64,000 nucleotides of DNA, taken from contig JAMXDE010000032.1 in the NCBI GenBank assembly GCA_026770025.1, positions 496,001 through 560,000 on the forward strand, in the 5' to 3' direction. Below are positions 1 through 11,700 of this stretch, one piece after another. The notes under the pieces were generated by a model. That model did no database searches. It worked only from the letters and a program-made list of their open reading frames with translations, and was not told the origin of the DNA. The number at the start of each line of letters is the position of its first letter. Positions within the stretch are counted from its first letter, which is position 1. The translations under genes were made by a program, and so were the position numbers. This stretch comes from Craspedostauros australis. Lineage: Eukaryota > Bacillariophyta > Bacillariophyceae > Mastogloiales > Achnanthaceae.

Positions 1-14
1 AACACGCAGGATGA

Positions 15-401
15 AATGGCGGGGACGGCTGCAAAGGCCTTGGAATTTGCGCCGACCAGTCTCCCAGTATCGCCACACCTACGCTTGCCAACATCGACGT
101 GGGGATGAACGCTTGTGAGGGACAACGCGCTAGTCAGAATGTTCACGCTGACCCGTTCAAGACTCTCGGTTGTATCACCATCGGCAGTGGCACATGCTTG
201 TCACAAGACAGCTGTAACGGTGTTGCAAACTCCAACTTGGCGGTTGATGATCTGGTCGTGGCGGCGAACACCTGCGCGGCTCCAAGCAACTGTCAGGACT
301 GCATGGCGACAGACATGTGCAGCGGCTCTCCTGGCTGGACCTACACCATCGACAGCCCATCCAACGACTGCCCTGGACAAAATAACGATGCATGCTCTTG
401 A
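15..401 (+). CDS. 3' end of a Cys-rich, probably secreted protein (partial)
   Basis: The frame is open from base 15 to a TGA at 399-401 and belongs to a gene whose 5' part lies outside the window. A stop at 12-14 closes the frame upstream, so an intron acceptor near the start (for example the AAAG at 33-36) or a break must lie here. The protein has about ten cysteines in about 125 residues, in patterns such as NCQDC and DMCSGS, and ends in NDACS. Even cysteine spacing and Asn/Ser/Gly content suggest an extracellular disulfide-rich domain. I do not recognise the family. No ATG begins the visible part. Confidence 0.45.
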   Translation, partial: NGGDGCKGLGICADQSPSIATPTLANIDVGMNACEGQRASQNVHADPFKTLGCITIGSGTCLSQDSCNGVANSNLAVDDLVVAANTCAAPSNCQDCMATDMCSGSPGWTYTIDSPSNDCPGQNNDACS

Positions 402-1760
402 AAAATGAAATGGCTGACCGCACTCTCAGGGCGCGAACAGGAGTGGGAGTACAAACATCACAACGTATCCACATGTACGCCCATGCTCATACGGTCGCAT
501 CTTCCGCAGCGGCAAGACAGCATGGATGCGATCCATATTCAGAACGAATGGCTCAACTCAACTCCATCGTTGCATATGGCACGATGATCGAAGAATAGAA
601 TACATGTTACAATACAGTCATGGAACAATCGTTTGCATCCTGTGCTGTGCTGCGCCTTGCCAGTTGTGCATTCTCGTACTTCCATGTGCTAGTATAGCAT
701 GATATGGTACCTTTGCCCATGACTTCAAGGGAGCATATCCGAAGATGAACCACACAACTTGACTACAGTTTCAACCACTCCGTCCAGACATCCATACGAG
801 TGCACTTGCGTTCTTGTCGTACAACTCGTCGAGTATTCTAAACTTGTCTTGTTCGAGGCCAGCTCAGCGAGGAAACGTTATGTGCGAACTAAAACGAAGA
901 CTCGGTGATGCCACGTTTGGTTACCCAGAACGTCTGTATCTGCAGAAGGGGGCATCCTGCGTGTTCGTCTTCAGCACACAGACGACGGAATAGCTCATCG
1001 AATGTAACATATTATAGGAGCTGCACTAGCACATCACAACATAGCATAGTATAGCATATGAGCATGGTATGGTGTGGATTCGTTGCGCTCTACTCTACTC
1101 TACTCTACTCTACCAATACATGACGATTGTGCTAGTGGCAGCGCCGTCGGCAGGGCACGAGCAGAGATGAATGATCAGAGGATGCATCGTTGGTGCTCCA
1201 GTGACGAGTACAGACGCTTGGACTTGATGGCAGCAACGATCGCGAGGGTTGCACATGTGTGATGAAGAGAAAGCGGAATACTGGCATGGCACGATGTGGT
1301 ACAGATGTACGAGTGCGGTACCAACCAAGAGGAGGCTTTGCCATTCGATTGGTTTGTGCGACACACACCGATTGTGCTGGCGCTCCGATCGACGCAGTTG
1401 AGGCCTTGGAGCGTTTTTGTGTGTGGTTCGGATGGAAATTTTCCGACCAGAACGGCACAACACAACGTGCCGGCTCCACGACGCGATGGCTCCACGACGC
1501 ACACCATTCACGACACAAAAATACGGTCCGCGTCACACAATTCACACCACTCGTCACAAAACACAAAACAAACATCACACACCACACCACACCACACCAC
1601 ACCACACCACACCACACCACACCACACCACACCACACACCACACCACACACCACACATCACACATCACAATCCTCCATGCCATCAAACAGACGATGTGCA
1701 CACAGGCACTCCAATCACAGGTGTGCCTATAACATATAATACTACTACTTTGATTTGCAG
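402..1760. other. Intergenic, no gene seen
   Basis: I find no convincing coding region here. It contains two low-complexity tracts listed separately, (CTCTA)n near 1088-1113 and (ACACC)n at 1577-1645. Open frames across the second tract exist only because the 5-bp repeat lacks stops. Confidence 0.6.
1577..1645. repeat. (ACACC)n microsatellite
   Basis: About a dozen near-perfect 5-bp ACACC units, grading at the right into CACACCACACA and CACATCA variants. Confidence 0.9.
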
Positions 1761-4307
1761 CTACATCTCTGCTGTGTTGGTATCCTGCTCTGCTTTGCTG
1801 TGATGCTCGTCCTTGCCAACGAACATGGCCACTTCGAATGTGTTCATGGTGGGTGCTGCTTTGGCTTTGCTGTTGTTGTTGCAAGGCTCAATGATGTCGG
1901 CTTTGCTCTTGCTGGGTTGCTTCTTTCTCTTCTCGTCTTTCTTCTGTTGCTCAGCCTCCTCGTTGGCTCTGGTTGTCGCAACGATTTGCTTCTCCAGCAA
2001 CGGAATGAGGCTGCTGGTTGTTGGCAGATTCGTTTTCAGGCACTGCAGTCCACTGACAGCCATCACCTTGAGCGCATCATCGTACATACCTTTGATGTCG
2101 GGCTTGGCGTATTTGAAGTCAGCTGATTTGCCTTTGTTGTCTGTTGCAGTTGGTTTGTTGGTGGTCGCGCGGGTAGCCTCATCCTCCTCCAACACGAAGT
2201 CCGTGTGAGACACGGTAACGCCGATCTTGTTGCCCTCTTTGTCGAATTCCGTGGACGTTTGTTTCCGCACATTCATGTGCAGTCCCTTGCGCTCCGTCAC
2301 AAATTCGTCACCTCCTTTTGCAGCACAAATTGCGTAGGCAATCTGATGGTGGCGAACATACGCGCTAGCCACCTTGTCCAGCTTGAATTGTTTCCAACAG
2401 GTTCCACAAGCATTCCACAATGCCTCAGTGGTAAGCAATCGGCTTCCATGGTGCTCACCTTGATATGCTGGCACGTGTTTTGACATCGCTGGGAATATCG
2501 CATCGTCTTTCACATTCGTGATGGGAGAATTTGGTGGTTGCAGTCGTAAGTGCCATCCGCGACTGTCGAACTCCTTGTTGATGAATCTAAGTAGCTCCGT
2601 GTCTCTGTGTGGCCCTGCGCCATCCATCTGGTACCGAATCACCACGTTCTTTCCGGTTTCGGCCTTGATTTTGCTGGCGAGCGAATCCAGTGCGGGGAGT
2701 TCTTTTTCGCGGAAGAATTTCTTGAGGCTGTACTTCGGCTTGGGCTTAACACGATGACCATCTGTTTCCTTGCTGCCCGTGATTTCCAGTGGTTGGAAGT
2801 ACAGTTCACCCTTCTTGCGAGAGATTTTCTCGGGATCAGGAAGGTGCTTGTACTTGGTCGGCGAGACCCAAGTTTGCTTGTACGTGGTCTTCTGCGCTCG
2901 GACCATGCGCCCAACACGTTCGAAGTTCACCTTATACGCCTTTCCTCCTTTCGCAAAACAGTTATTTGTTGGGGCAAATGCTGTTGATGCAATTGCCATG
3001 GTCTTGTCAATGTGACACTTGTGATGCACAGTCTGCTTCACAGGCTTAACTCCCATCTGGGGCACATGTTTCAGATGCATGCGAGCGACAATGGAGTAGA
3101 ACCACTTTTCGTCCATGTGGACAAGGACAACTTGCGTATTCTCAAACAGCTCAGCTGATTCCCAGAACACACAGAAGTCCTGAGCCCAGATGTCGCGCTT
3201 TGCTGTAGTGGTGCCATTGATCAGAGGGAGTATTGTTGTAGAACGGTACTCACTGCCTTCCAATCCCATGACGAATTTGCGAATACTCTTCGGACCAACG
3301 ACTTGCGGGTTTCCGCTGCCTGCCAGTTTCCATGCAATTCTGTCCCACGAGATTGCGCCATTGCACCGTCGCAACACATCCTGGAGCTCCAATTGCAGGA
3401 AGGGACCACGCTCCAACCACAAATCAGCCAGCGCTTTTGCGGATGCCAGCTCTTCCGGCGAAGCAGAGGCATAGGCAGAAGCAATTTCGTCGTTCTTGAA
3501 CTGTTGCTCTGGATGTCGAAGACGTAGTTGTTTCTCAAAGGCTGCGCGCTGCGTGAAGTACTGTCGTTGCTTGATGGGGCAGGTGAAGATGCTGCTGCCT
3601 GCGTCACTTCGCTTCTTGCATTCGAGCGTCTCCGTTTGGAATTTCACAATGTTGCGCCCCACTGTGGTGCGGTTGATACCCCATGCATGGGCGATCAACT
3701 CTGCATGTTCAGGAATCCCACCCAAATTGAAATAGAGAACAGTGTAGTTCCGATTGTCTTCTTTGTCAAGGCGCTTGCTAGGATTACCAGGCTTAGCAAT
3801 ACTATGCCCTCCATCCTTTCGCAACCATCCTTTTGTTTTCGCGCCTTTCTTCATCTGGTTCGTGAGCTGGGCGATTGCTGTTGCTTTCTGACGCCGCGAG
3901 ACCTCGAGAAAAGCGGCGATTTTGGCTTCTTGCGATTCTGTGGTAGTTGGGGATGGTGTGGGGGGCTTAGCCTTGTTGTTGACACGCGTGGCAGCGACGG
4001 AGTGATGCTGGGGAGAAAGGAGGGAAGGCTTAGCAAGGCCTCCAGCAGTGCGAGTCCGTGCGAAGGTAGCGAGGCTGTGTGGTGTGCACAGATCCTCGCG
4101 AACAACATACATTCGGCTCTGCCCCATCACTGGGGTCACCATGACCATTGCCACCTCTCCTGGTGCAAGAGGCCCATTGCGTTTGACTGTAGCGCCGTCC
4201 GTGGTCTGCTTCATTGCAAAATCAACATGACATACGCCCAGGTCATGGACCCTGCCGCTTGAGCTCTGGTGGGATGCCACCTTCACACAGTCACCAGCGC
4301 GCAGCAT
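1761..4307 (-). CDS. Tc1/mariner-like DDE transposase, long N-terminal extension
   Basis: One uninterrupted frame of 848 aa from an ATG at 4307. A helix-turn-helix-like segment lies near residues 195-225 (HAELIAHAWGINRTTVGRN). The catalytic part follows: VHMDEKWFYSIV (Asp about 399), YQMDGAGPHRD (Asp about 562) and QPPNSPITNVKDD (Asp about 601), matching the DEKW / QxDxxxPH / PxNSPxxN blocks of the Tc1/mariner superfamily with Asp as third acid. The first 130 residues (GEVAMVMVTPVMGQ) and the lysine-rich C-terminus are not part of a typical 340-aa mariner protein. The absence of stops suggests a young or still-selected copy. I could not identify terminal inverted repeats or a TA duplication, so the element ends are open. 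A diverged, broken relative lies at 15.0-16.4 kb. Confidence 0.85.
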   Translation of the reverse strand: MLRAGDCVKVASHQSSSGRVHDLGVCHVDFAMKQTTDGATVKRNGPLAPGEVAMVMVTPVMGQSRMYVVREDLCTPHSLATFARTRTAGGLAKPSLLSPQHHSVAATRVNNKAKPPTPSPTTTESQEAKIAAFLEVSRRQKATAIAQLTNQMKKGAKTKGWLRKDGGHSIAKPGNPSKRLDKEDNRNYTVLYFNLGGIPEHAELIAHAWGINRTTVGRNIVKFQTETLECKKRSDAGSSIFTCPIKQRQYFTQRAAFEKQLRLRHPEQQFKNDEIASAYASASPEELASAKALADLWLERGPFLQLELQDVLRRCNGAISWDRIAWKLAGSGNPQVVGPKSIRKFVMGLEGSEYRSTTILPLINGTTTAKRDIWAQDFCVFWESAELFENTQVVLVHMDEKWFYSIVARMHLKHVPQMGVKPVKQTVHHKCHIDKTMAIASTAFAPTNNCFAKGGKAYKVNFERVGRMVRAQKTTYKQTWVSPTKYKHLPDPEKISRKKGELYFQPLEITGSKETDGHRVKPKPKYSLKKFFREKELPALDSLASKIKAETGKNVVIRYQMDGAGPHRDTELLRFINKEFDSRGWHLRLQPPNSPITNVKDDAIFPAMSKHVPAYQGEHHGSRLLTTEALWNACGTCWKQFKLDKVASAYVRHHQIAYAICAAKGGDEFVTERKGLHMNVRKQTSTEFDKEGNKIGVTVSHTDFVLEEDEATRATTNKPTATDNKGKSADFKYAKPDIKGMYDDALKVMAVSGLQCLKTNLPTTSSLIPLLEKQIVATTRANEEAEQQKKDEKRKKQPSKSKADIIEPCNNNSKAKAAPTMNTFEVAMFVGKDEHHSKAEQDTNTAEM

Positions 4308-4574
4308 GCTTGCGAGGTGAAGAGTTCAGTGGTTGCGGGATGATACAACTACGTCCAATGTTGGTGAAGGTTGATAGAACTGTGTTATTGTGTGTGCTTG
4401 TTTGAAGTGATGGTTTACAAAGTTAAGTTTGTTGAGATTATGAGCTCATCAATAAGAGCTCATCATCTTCCTGTTTTCTACTTCTTGGCTCCACTAATGG
4501 TGCTATTCACCATTGTCCATCGTGTTGTAACCATGCCAAACTTCTGGTTACTCTTGCTAATTAGTGTATCTGTG

Positions 4575-4604
4575 TCCAAACATGTGCAATGACACATGTT
4601 TGGA
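4575..4604. repeat. Perfect 12-bp inverted repeat (hairpin)
   Basis: TCCAAACATGTG is followed by a 6-base loop CAATGA and its exact reverse complement CACATGTTTGGA. It lies about 270 bp upstream of the transposase ATG and could be a subterminal palindrome of that element or a transcript hairpin. No matching copy was seen on the other side of the transposase. Confidence 0.7.
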
Positions 4605-7028
4605 GGTCTAATAGAGTCTCTTTGATCCTCTTGGATCATCTTCCTAATTTTGTCTTGGGTCTGAAACCCGCATCACATTTTCCGAATTCTATCGAGTAGT
4701 TTTCTTGGATCTTTCGAAACGAAGTGTGACTGACACAAAGGACTCAAAACTCGAACAACGATTGGATTGATTCAGCACACATGGTCTAACAACAAGGGAA
4801 CTCATGGTGAATACTAGCTGTGTGTCAATAGAGGTTGCAAGCTGATTGTACGAGATTGGCTGGTCGCGACGCACACCAGGCACACAAGGAGAACAGCACA
4901 GCACAGCACAGCACCAGTCATTGACGCGCAGCACGGCGCAGCGCACCACAGAACGGCATGAACAACACAGGAGGATGGTCACAAGGTGCCTTGTACCATC
5001 CACTCTTTCCTTTGTGGGAAGGTCACAGTCATTCTACATTCTGTGTAAGCTATGACTACAAGCAGCAGAGAATCAACAGCAGCTCGTCGCAGATGCGCAA
5101 TGTTTCCGTTGTCCATTTTGTGAGGAGGATTTTGTGCCTTCGCTGTGTCGTTGTGGAATGGAGGTGCAATTCGGGACTCGCAAAGTGTTCTCATTGATGG
5201 GCGCATTTGGTAGAATTGTGATTAATCTCCATGGCCCCCAACAGCAAAAACTGTTTGAGAACACCAAACACAACACAACAACACGACAATGGAGAAACAC
5301 AACAAAACTCCACAAGCGCTGTCGAATGGCATCGACGGCACTGCCACAACCAGCGGTCCAGTGCAAGATCTGAGGGCATAGGCGGAACCGCCATGGAAAG
5401 TTTGGTGGATGAGCGAGAGCGGGATGTCATCTTGGCTTATTTGGGGCCGTGGCAGGCCCACGCGCACACGGCACGATTCGGAGGAAAATATGCTCATTGG
5501 ATATGGTCTCTGCCTGGAATGCACAGGCCATTCCAACGACCATGGATGGGCAAGACGTATCCAAGAGGATACGGTGAAGATGCACACGAAGTTTGAGGGT
5601 CGGGGGTGGCCTGGAAGGTGCCCTCCGCAAGAAACAAGTGGCGGGCAAGAGTTTTTTGGCGGGTGGCGGCGGACACATCACGTGACTTCGCTGGTGATGG
5701 GTGCCATTGAAAAGTCACCCATATCGCCAAACCACCCATTCAAGATGTGTTAGAAATCAACTCAAGATGGCCATGGCGAAGTATCCTGCGCAGATACGGT
5801 CTGGAAGAGGCTGCAGCCTGGGATGCACACGAAAGGGATTTTTTTGGGTGTCGGAAAAACATCATGATGGCATCATCACATGGAGGTGCACCTTTGGAGG
5901 TATGAGCGCCCCACCCATTCTGAACACATCAGTGTGTCGCCAGAGAATGTGGGAACGCATGAGGGGCATGTGAAGGAGCTGCAAGGATCGTATCGACGAG
6001 ATACGGATCCAAATCCGAACGGCATCCGTGTCGGAATCGGGTGTTCGAAAATTCTGCGTTTCAGTGCAGGGACAGTTTGGAGTATGAGATGCGGCTATCT
6101 GCGCAGGATCTTCATGGAGTGGATAGATGGGGGGTATCCGGAGCCAGTGTGGTGCGCAGATTGTGAAAATGCCAGGGATGATAATGATGATCATGGGTGC
6201 TGAAGGTAGGGCAGCATGGTGCCATCGAGAATTTTTTGCACCCACCACCTGACAGACAGCAAGCCAAAACGACATTAAAAATAAAGTTCATACAAATTTA
6301 ACTAAGATATTCAGAATAAAAGATAGCCAAGCGTCCGAATGAACTGTCTAGTTTTAATTTTAAATGGTGCGTTGTTGAGATATAACATCATAAGCAGTTG
6401 TTTGGATGGTTTTGGGTGTGCTCTAATTTAGTCTACTTTATCACGACTCATCACGAGTAAAACTCAAAAAACACTCCACAACTAGTGTTATCGTGAGTGC
6501 ATCAACTGCGACCTGGAGGTCGTATGCAAGGCTGAAATGTGCGAGGGAAGCCTAATTGTTGAGCATCACACTTTTCTTCGAGAATCAGAGAGCAGTCTGA
6601 ATCACCAACCGGTCACTTGGCCTCCTTCAAGATGACTTGAGCGGAGCAATTAGCTGGGATGCGTTGGTGGAGGAGCATATGTTGCCTCTCTACTCGTACC
6701 ATTGCGTCTCGTGACTACGGTTGTCCGTCAATGTGCAATCGAGCGACTTCATCTGTGAGTGATGGATTTCGTTCCAGTGACACTCTCAGTTACAAGTAAC
6801 TCTTTCGCCCCAACTTTTCCTTCAGCTCCGCCGTTTGCAACATTTTCCGCAACCCGTTGCTCCACCACTGGACCGCTACATCACTCGGTACCTCCATCAC
6901 TGCGTTACCGCAGACATCACTAGATCACCGCCGTCAAACTTCTCAAAAATGTTCTTCCATCCATCCATCCTCCCATAAAACAAAGTCAAAAGTCAAGAAC
7001 ACAAGATAACAAACAAATAAGCACACTC

Positions 7029-7078
7029 ATCACATCACATCACATCACATCACATCACATCACATCACATCACATCAC
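7029..7078. repeat. (CACAT)n microsatellite in a gene leader
   Basis: Ten tandem CACAT units end 38 bases before the ATG of the downstream secreted protein gene, so the tract is probably in its promoter or 5' untranslated region. Confidence 0.9.
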
Positions 7079-7116
7079 ACTACATTACATTGCAACCGAC
7101 CAACAATCACAGCATC

Positions 7117-7791
7117 ATGCTTGACACTATCAAACCCACCGCTATTGCCATCACCATTGTGTGCATCGCCTGTTGGAAACAGATTTCTGCCTCGCACCAT
7201 TCACCTGTCCGCCGGGAGATGACTGAAGGCACCATTCGCGAGATTCTGCATCCAGCGTACGAGTATCCCCTGACTCCGGATAACGTGCAGGAGTTTGTGG
7301 ATGCCCAGTTCAAGCACTTCTTCACCGATTGCCAAGCCTTCGTGGACAGCCTCGTACCATCGGACCCTGCGGCCAAGAATACCATCCAGACATCGGAAGG
7401 AAGCCCGCCCATTTCACTTGAGTACTGCGATGCTCGCCCAGAATGCTTGACGACCACGGATTCCATCCTGGAGGCATGCATGGAAACCATCGGAGCAAAG
7501 CATGTCATCCACGGCGATCTGAAGATCCACCCTGCAGCGCATCCGTACAGCGATTTCTCTCAGGTCTCCATCACCGGCCAGCAAACAGTCTGCCTTGACA
7601 TAGGCGAAGATCACGGATACGGGCCGCTGACGCCGCTATGCCTCGACTTCGTCATCCACGAGCACCTTCATGCGAACGAGGACGCTGCGCATGGTCTGCA
7701 GTCCAGCATGTGGCATGGGTACTACCAGATCCATTCCGGTTCGTGCCCCGGCGTCGACGCCCCGGTCCTTGACTGCAACAACTATGCGTAG
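7117..7791 (+). CDS. Secreted protein with HExxH-like motif (putative zinc metalloprotease)
   Basis: A 224-aa frame from the ATG at 7117. An earlier in-frame TTG is not used as a start here. Residues 8-20 (AIAITIVCIACW) form a hydrophobic core followed by small residues, so a signal peptide is likely. Near the C-terminus the segment FVIHEHLHANEDAAHG has the form HExxH with a further His seven residues after the second His. That resembles metzincin-like zinc sites (HExxHxxGxxH) but with one extra residue, so the protease assignment is a guess. Eight or more cysteines (CDARPEC, CLDIG, SCPGVDAP) fit an extracellular fold. The gene has no visible intron and ends DCNNYA. Confidence 0.6.
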   Translation: MLDTIKPTAIAITIVCIACWKQISASHHSPVRREMTEGTIREILHPAYEYPLTPDNVQEFVDAQFKHFFTDCQAFVDSLVPSDPAAKNTIQTSEGSPPISLEYCDARPECLTTTDSILEACMETIGAKHVIHGDLKIHPAAHPYSDFSQVSITGQQTVCLDIGEDHGYGPLTPLCLDFVIHEHLHANEDAAHGLQSSMWHGYYQIHSGSCPGVDAPVLDCNNYA

Positions 7792-8752
7792 ACAAGCAAG
7801 CGCATCATTCGGACACGATACCTGATAAGGTGCAAGCGCGTCTGCAAGAAGCGGCGGAATCCATTGCATAACTCCTCCCCATCGAATACGAAGAGAGCGT
7901 TGGCTGCTCGTCAATACGAACATGGAGAGCGTGAGTCAGATCTATACGAATACATATCAGTAGAGCATACATTACATTCACAAAACGGAGGGTTCCTCAA
8001 TTGAGCACCATTCCAATGATCCGTTGTTACGCCAGTGAGCCAGGGGCCCTGAAGTGGAAGAGAGATTTGCCTTTCAGCAGGTGCTTGCTCACACCTGCAC
8101 AGAAGTATAATAGTCCGCAGGGGCAGGATGGTTGGTACTCTACGAGCATGGAGTGTGCAAACATAGCATGAGCTGATGAGATGAGTGGAGAGGAGAGTAT
8201 GATGATGCGTGTTGTTTTGTTGCGCACATCGCCACGCTCTCACGATACACATGGCGCGCGCCAAAGAGCAAGGCAGATGTATCCGTTGAGATTTGTGGCC
8301 GTTGAACTGATTATCTCGAGCGTTCCAAGTGAAAGAAGCTTTCAAGATTCATGGTTTTTGGAAGTAGACGATAGGGATAATTAAGATCTCGCGTTCCCGA
8401 TCATTCGTCTTTGAGAAACACAACACACCACCAAAGGAAACTGTTCGGAAAAGTAACGCAACCCAATGCAACACCAATGCAACACCATGCTCTGCGCAAC
8501 ACATGGCAGCGCAGCACAGCATGAAACTCCCTCCACCAAGCAACACAAACCGAAATCAATCATACTCCGCTCCATCTCGTCCTTCCAACAGCACAAGTTC
8601 GGACGGATTGCAACATTGCCCTTGGTCGTTGCAGAGCACAGTAGTATCTGCAATCCAGATCCAAGCAGAGCAACGCAGTAGAGCACAACAGAAGCAATAG
8701 AAAGGGATCGAAAGCAATAGTCTTCGGAGAGAGAGAGAGAAAGCAACGCAAG
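7792..8752. other. Intergenic, no gene seen
   Basis: No coding region is supported. A (GA)n purine tract at about 8730-8742 lies just before the ATG of the next gene and is likely in its 5' leader. Confidence 0.55.
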
Positions 8753-11700
8753 ATGAAGCTCTCACCGATCGTTTCGTCGGTGGGATTGTCGGTGATTCTC
8801 GCGCAATCGTTCGCCAGCGCTTCCTCGGAATCGCAGGTCCACGTGGACAACCTCCTGAAGTGGGTGGACGGTCAGAAGGGCGCCTTCTTCTCCAACAAGC
8901 AGGAGATCCGCCGCGGCGACGATGGTGAACACGAAGGTGTCTTCGCGACGGAACGCATCGAGAAAGGCGAAGTTCTGTTCTCGTTGCCATGGTCCATCAT
9001 CATCACGGCCTTTGGTGAAGGCGGCGAGCCGTCTGCGGATCCGGAGCCCGTGCCACTGAACTGCGACCTGGTGCGCAACCTCATTTCGGAAATCCAAAAG
9101 GGCAAGGAATCCACCTATTACGAATACGTCCAGTACCTCATGGATTTGCCAGAAGGCGATCTTCCGTCCTCATGGTCGGATGGCGGAGTGGAGTTTTTGA
9201 CGGAGGTGGTGGGAGATCTGCCACCAACCGATCTCTTCAGCTGGCTGGAGGATGATTGGTACAACTCCTGCGGCGGTGGTCACTCGCCTTTCGAAGAACG
9301 AATCGCTCTCATGGTCGTGCAGAATGCCGACGACGACCTCATGATTCCACTCTTTGACATGTACAACCATCGCAACGCGCCATGGCATAATGCGGACGGC
9401 GAGTCCGTGCGCGGGGTCAAGTACGATCTCATCGCCACCAAGCCGATCGAGGCCGGCCAACCGATTCACACCAGCTACAACCTCTGCGCTGGATGCGGCG
9501 GGCGTGATACTGTCTACGGAACTCCGGGTGAGTGGATGCAATGATCTCGGATATGCAAAGAGCACTCTGTTGCTCTTTTCATACATGCATACATCCCATA
9601 TCTATCTTTTGCATTTGCCATGAGTCTGACCATGTCTTTTTCGTTTCTACCATCACGCGCACACCGCATTCTCATCCGCCTCAATCTTGACCTCCGCAAA
9701 CATTGCAAACACCACAAACGCCAATGAAAATCATCTACTCGATCGTTCCTTCCCGCAGAACTCTTCCGCGACTATGGTTTCATCGAGGACTTCCCACAAC
9801 GCTGGGCATTCCACGATCGCAAGTTCAGAATCGATATCAGCAAGGAGGAGGAGACGGGCACAGTGAAAGTCTCCTTCTACGATCTCAACAAGAACTATTT
9901 CTTTCCCAAGCTCGACGTCCATCAAGTGAAGTTCCTTCGCAAGCAAGTTCAGCGCCTCGAACGCGTTGGAAATCTGCAATGGAGCGACGAAAGAGAAAAC
10001 GCCATCCCCGAGAAGGAGCTCAAGCTCACCTGGGCGTTGCATGCCGCATTCCTCGACGCGATAAAGACAGCACTCATTTCACACTTCGATGGCGACTACG
10101 AAAAGGCATGCCTCGATGGAAATGTTGTCGATGGTGTCTGCGTCGTCGGTGACACCTACGAGGACCTCGAAGATGACAAGGATACGACGAATTACAGCAC
10201 CAACTCTTGCGACATCCACACCTTCATGCAATTCGAGGGATACGATCTCACCTTCGTCAGACAGACGCATTACCAGCTCATGAATTACCAGGTCCGTCGC
10301 TCGGACCAGAACGTCTGCATGGATTTGGATGACACTATCCAGATCTGCTCCAACTACCGCCCGCACTACCACGAGTACATCGTCGACTACCCTGCCAAGT
10401 ACGTCGATAACGTCAAGCGCGTCATCTTCATCGGTGGCGGAGACTCCATGATCCTGGACGAAGTCCTCAAATACCCAGAGCTTGAGCTGGTCGTCGGTCT
10501 GGAGATCGATCAGCAGGTCACGCGTCATGTCTTCAAGCGCATGCACACGCAGCCACACTTTGACGATGATCGCGTCGAATGGTGGTTCGGCGATGCCACC
10601 AAGAGTTTGCTTTTGTTGCCGGAGGACTATGCCGCCTCCTTCGACATGGTCCTTGTCGATCTTTCCGAAACCGTCACTTCTCTCACCGTGACGGACGAGC
10701 TCGATGTCCTGGAGGCTCTGTCTCTCTACCTCAAGCCAGATGGTGTGATGGTCAAGAACGAATTCTACCACAACAAGATGTCCGAGATCTTCGACTACAC
10801 CGCGGAGATCCACGTCAACGACGTGCCGCTCATCTGTGCGCAGTCCATGATTTTGGGCAGCAACAAGAAGGACTTTTTCCACCTCCCGCCGAAGGACCAC
10901 GGAATCGAGATGAAGCTGCTGGATCCAATCGTCGAGGACCTGGACCGCCTCAAGCTCGTTCACGACTACCGCAGAAACAATGCCACCGAACAAGGCAAGT
11001 GCAAGCTCCGCCCGCAACCAGAACTCGTCGACCAGACCAAGGCCGCAGGACAGCTCATGGTGATCGATGCCGAACAGGTCACCATCGATCTTTCCTCCAC
11101 TGCCACAGTCCAGGATGCTGTCATCAAGGCGGTCGAAGAGGTCGGACTCACGCCCGTCGATGGTGCTGCGAAGGCTACAACAGACAACGCCTTCATCATC
11201 CCGCTCAAGGAGGGATACGTCATGGCACGACTCTGGAAGGAAGACAACTACGTCGCGTTCGATGCTCACCTGTGGGGCGCATTCAACAAGTTCGAGGCAT
11301 TGCGCGCTGCCTTGATCGCCCTGTCCGGCAGTCCCAAGGGATCGCACCCCAATTACCGCATCGTGGTTGGCGGAATGTTCGGATACCCCGAATGGAAGCA
11401 AGACCAGAGCACCATGGGTCCGCAGATGAACGCCATGAGCCGCAACTGCGACATCGCCGCTGAAGAAGCGAAGGAGATCAAGTCCATCGACAAGGATACT
11501 ATCGACAAGGCCCTGAGCCACACGATCGAGAAGATGCTGTGGGCGGAAGATGGCGTGGCTCTTGTCCTGTGCGGATCCAAGGACGAGCCATGCACAAGTC
11601 GCGAAGTGATGATGCAGCGAGAAGAGATCAACGAGGTCGTCACGCTGTACTCTTGCGACGGACTTGACACCACGGGACCGGTGGAAGTGAGATCGGCCAG

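Larger units (their letters stand above)
4308..7116. other. Intergenic, no recognised gene
   Basis: Contains the 12-bp perfect hairpin at 4575-4604, CAGCA-type short repeats near 4890-4915 and AT-rich DNA at 6270-6420. Short frames between 5.2 and 6.2 kb have no recognisable family signature. Some of this may be the 5' flank of the transposon to its left. Confidence 0.5.

Noticed and set aside
1570-1740. Three overlapping His/Thr-rich frames of 128-157 codons
   Set aside because: They are translations of the (ACACC)n microsatellite, which has no stops in any frame.
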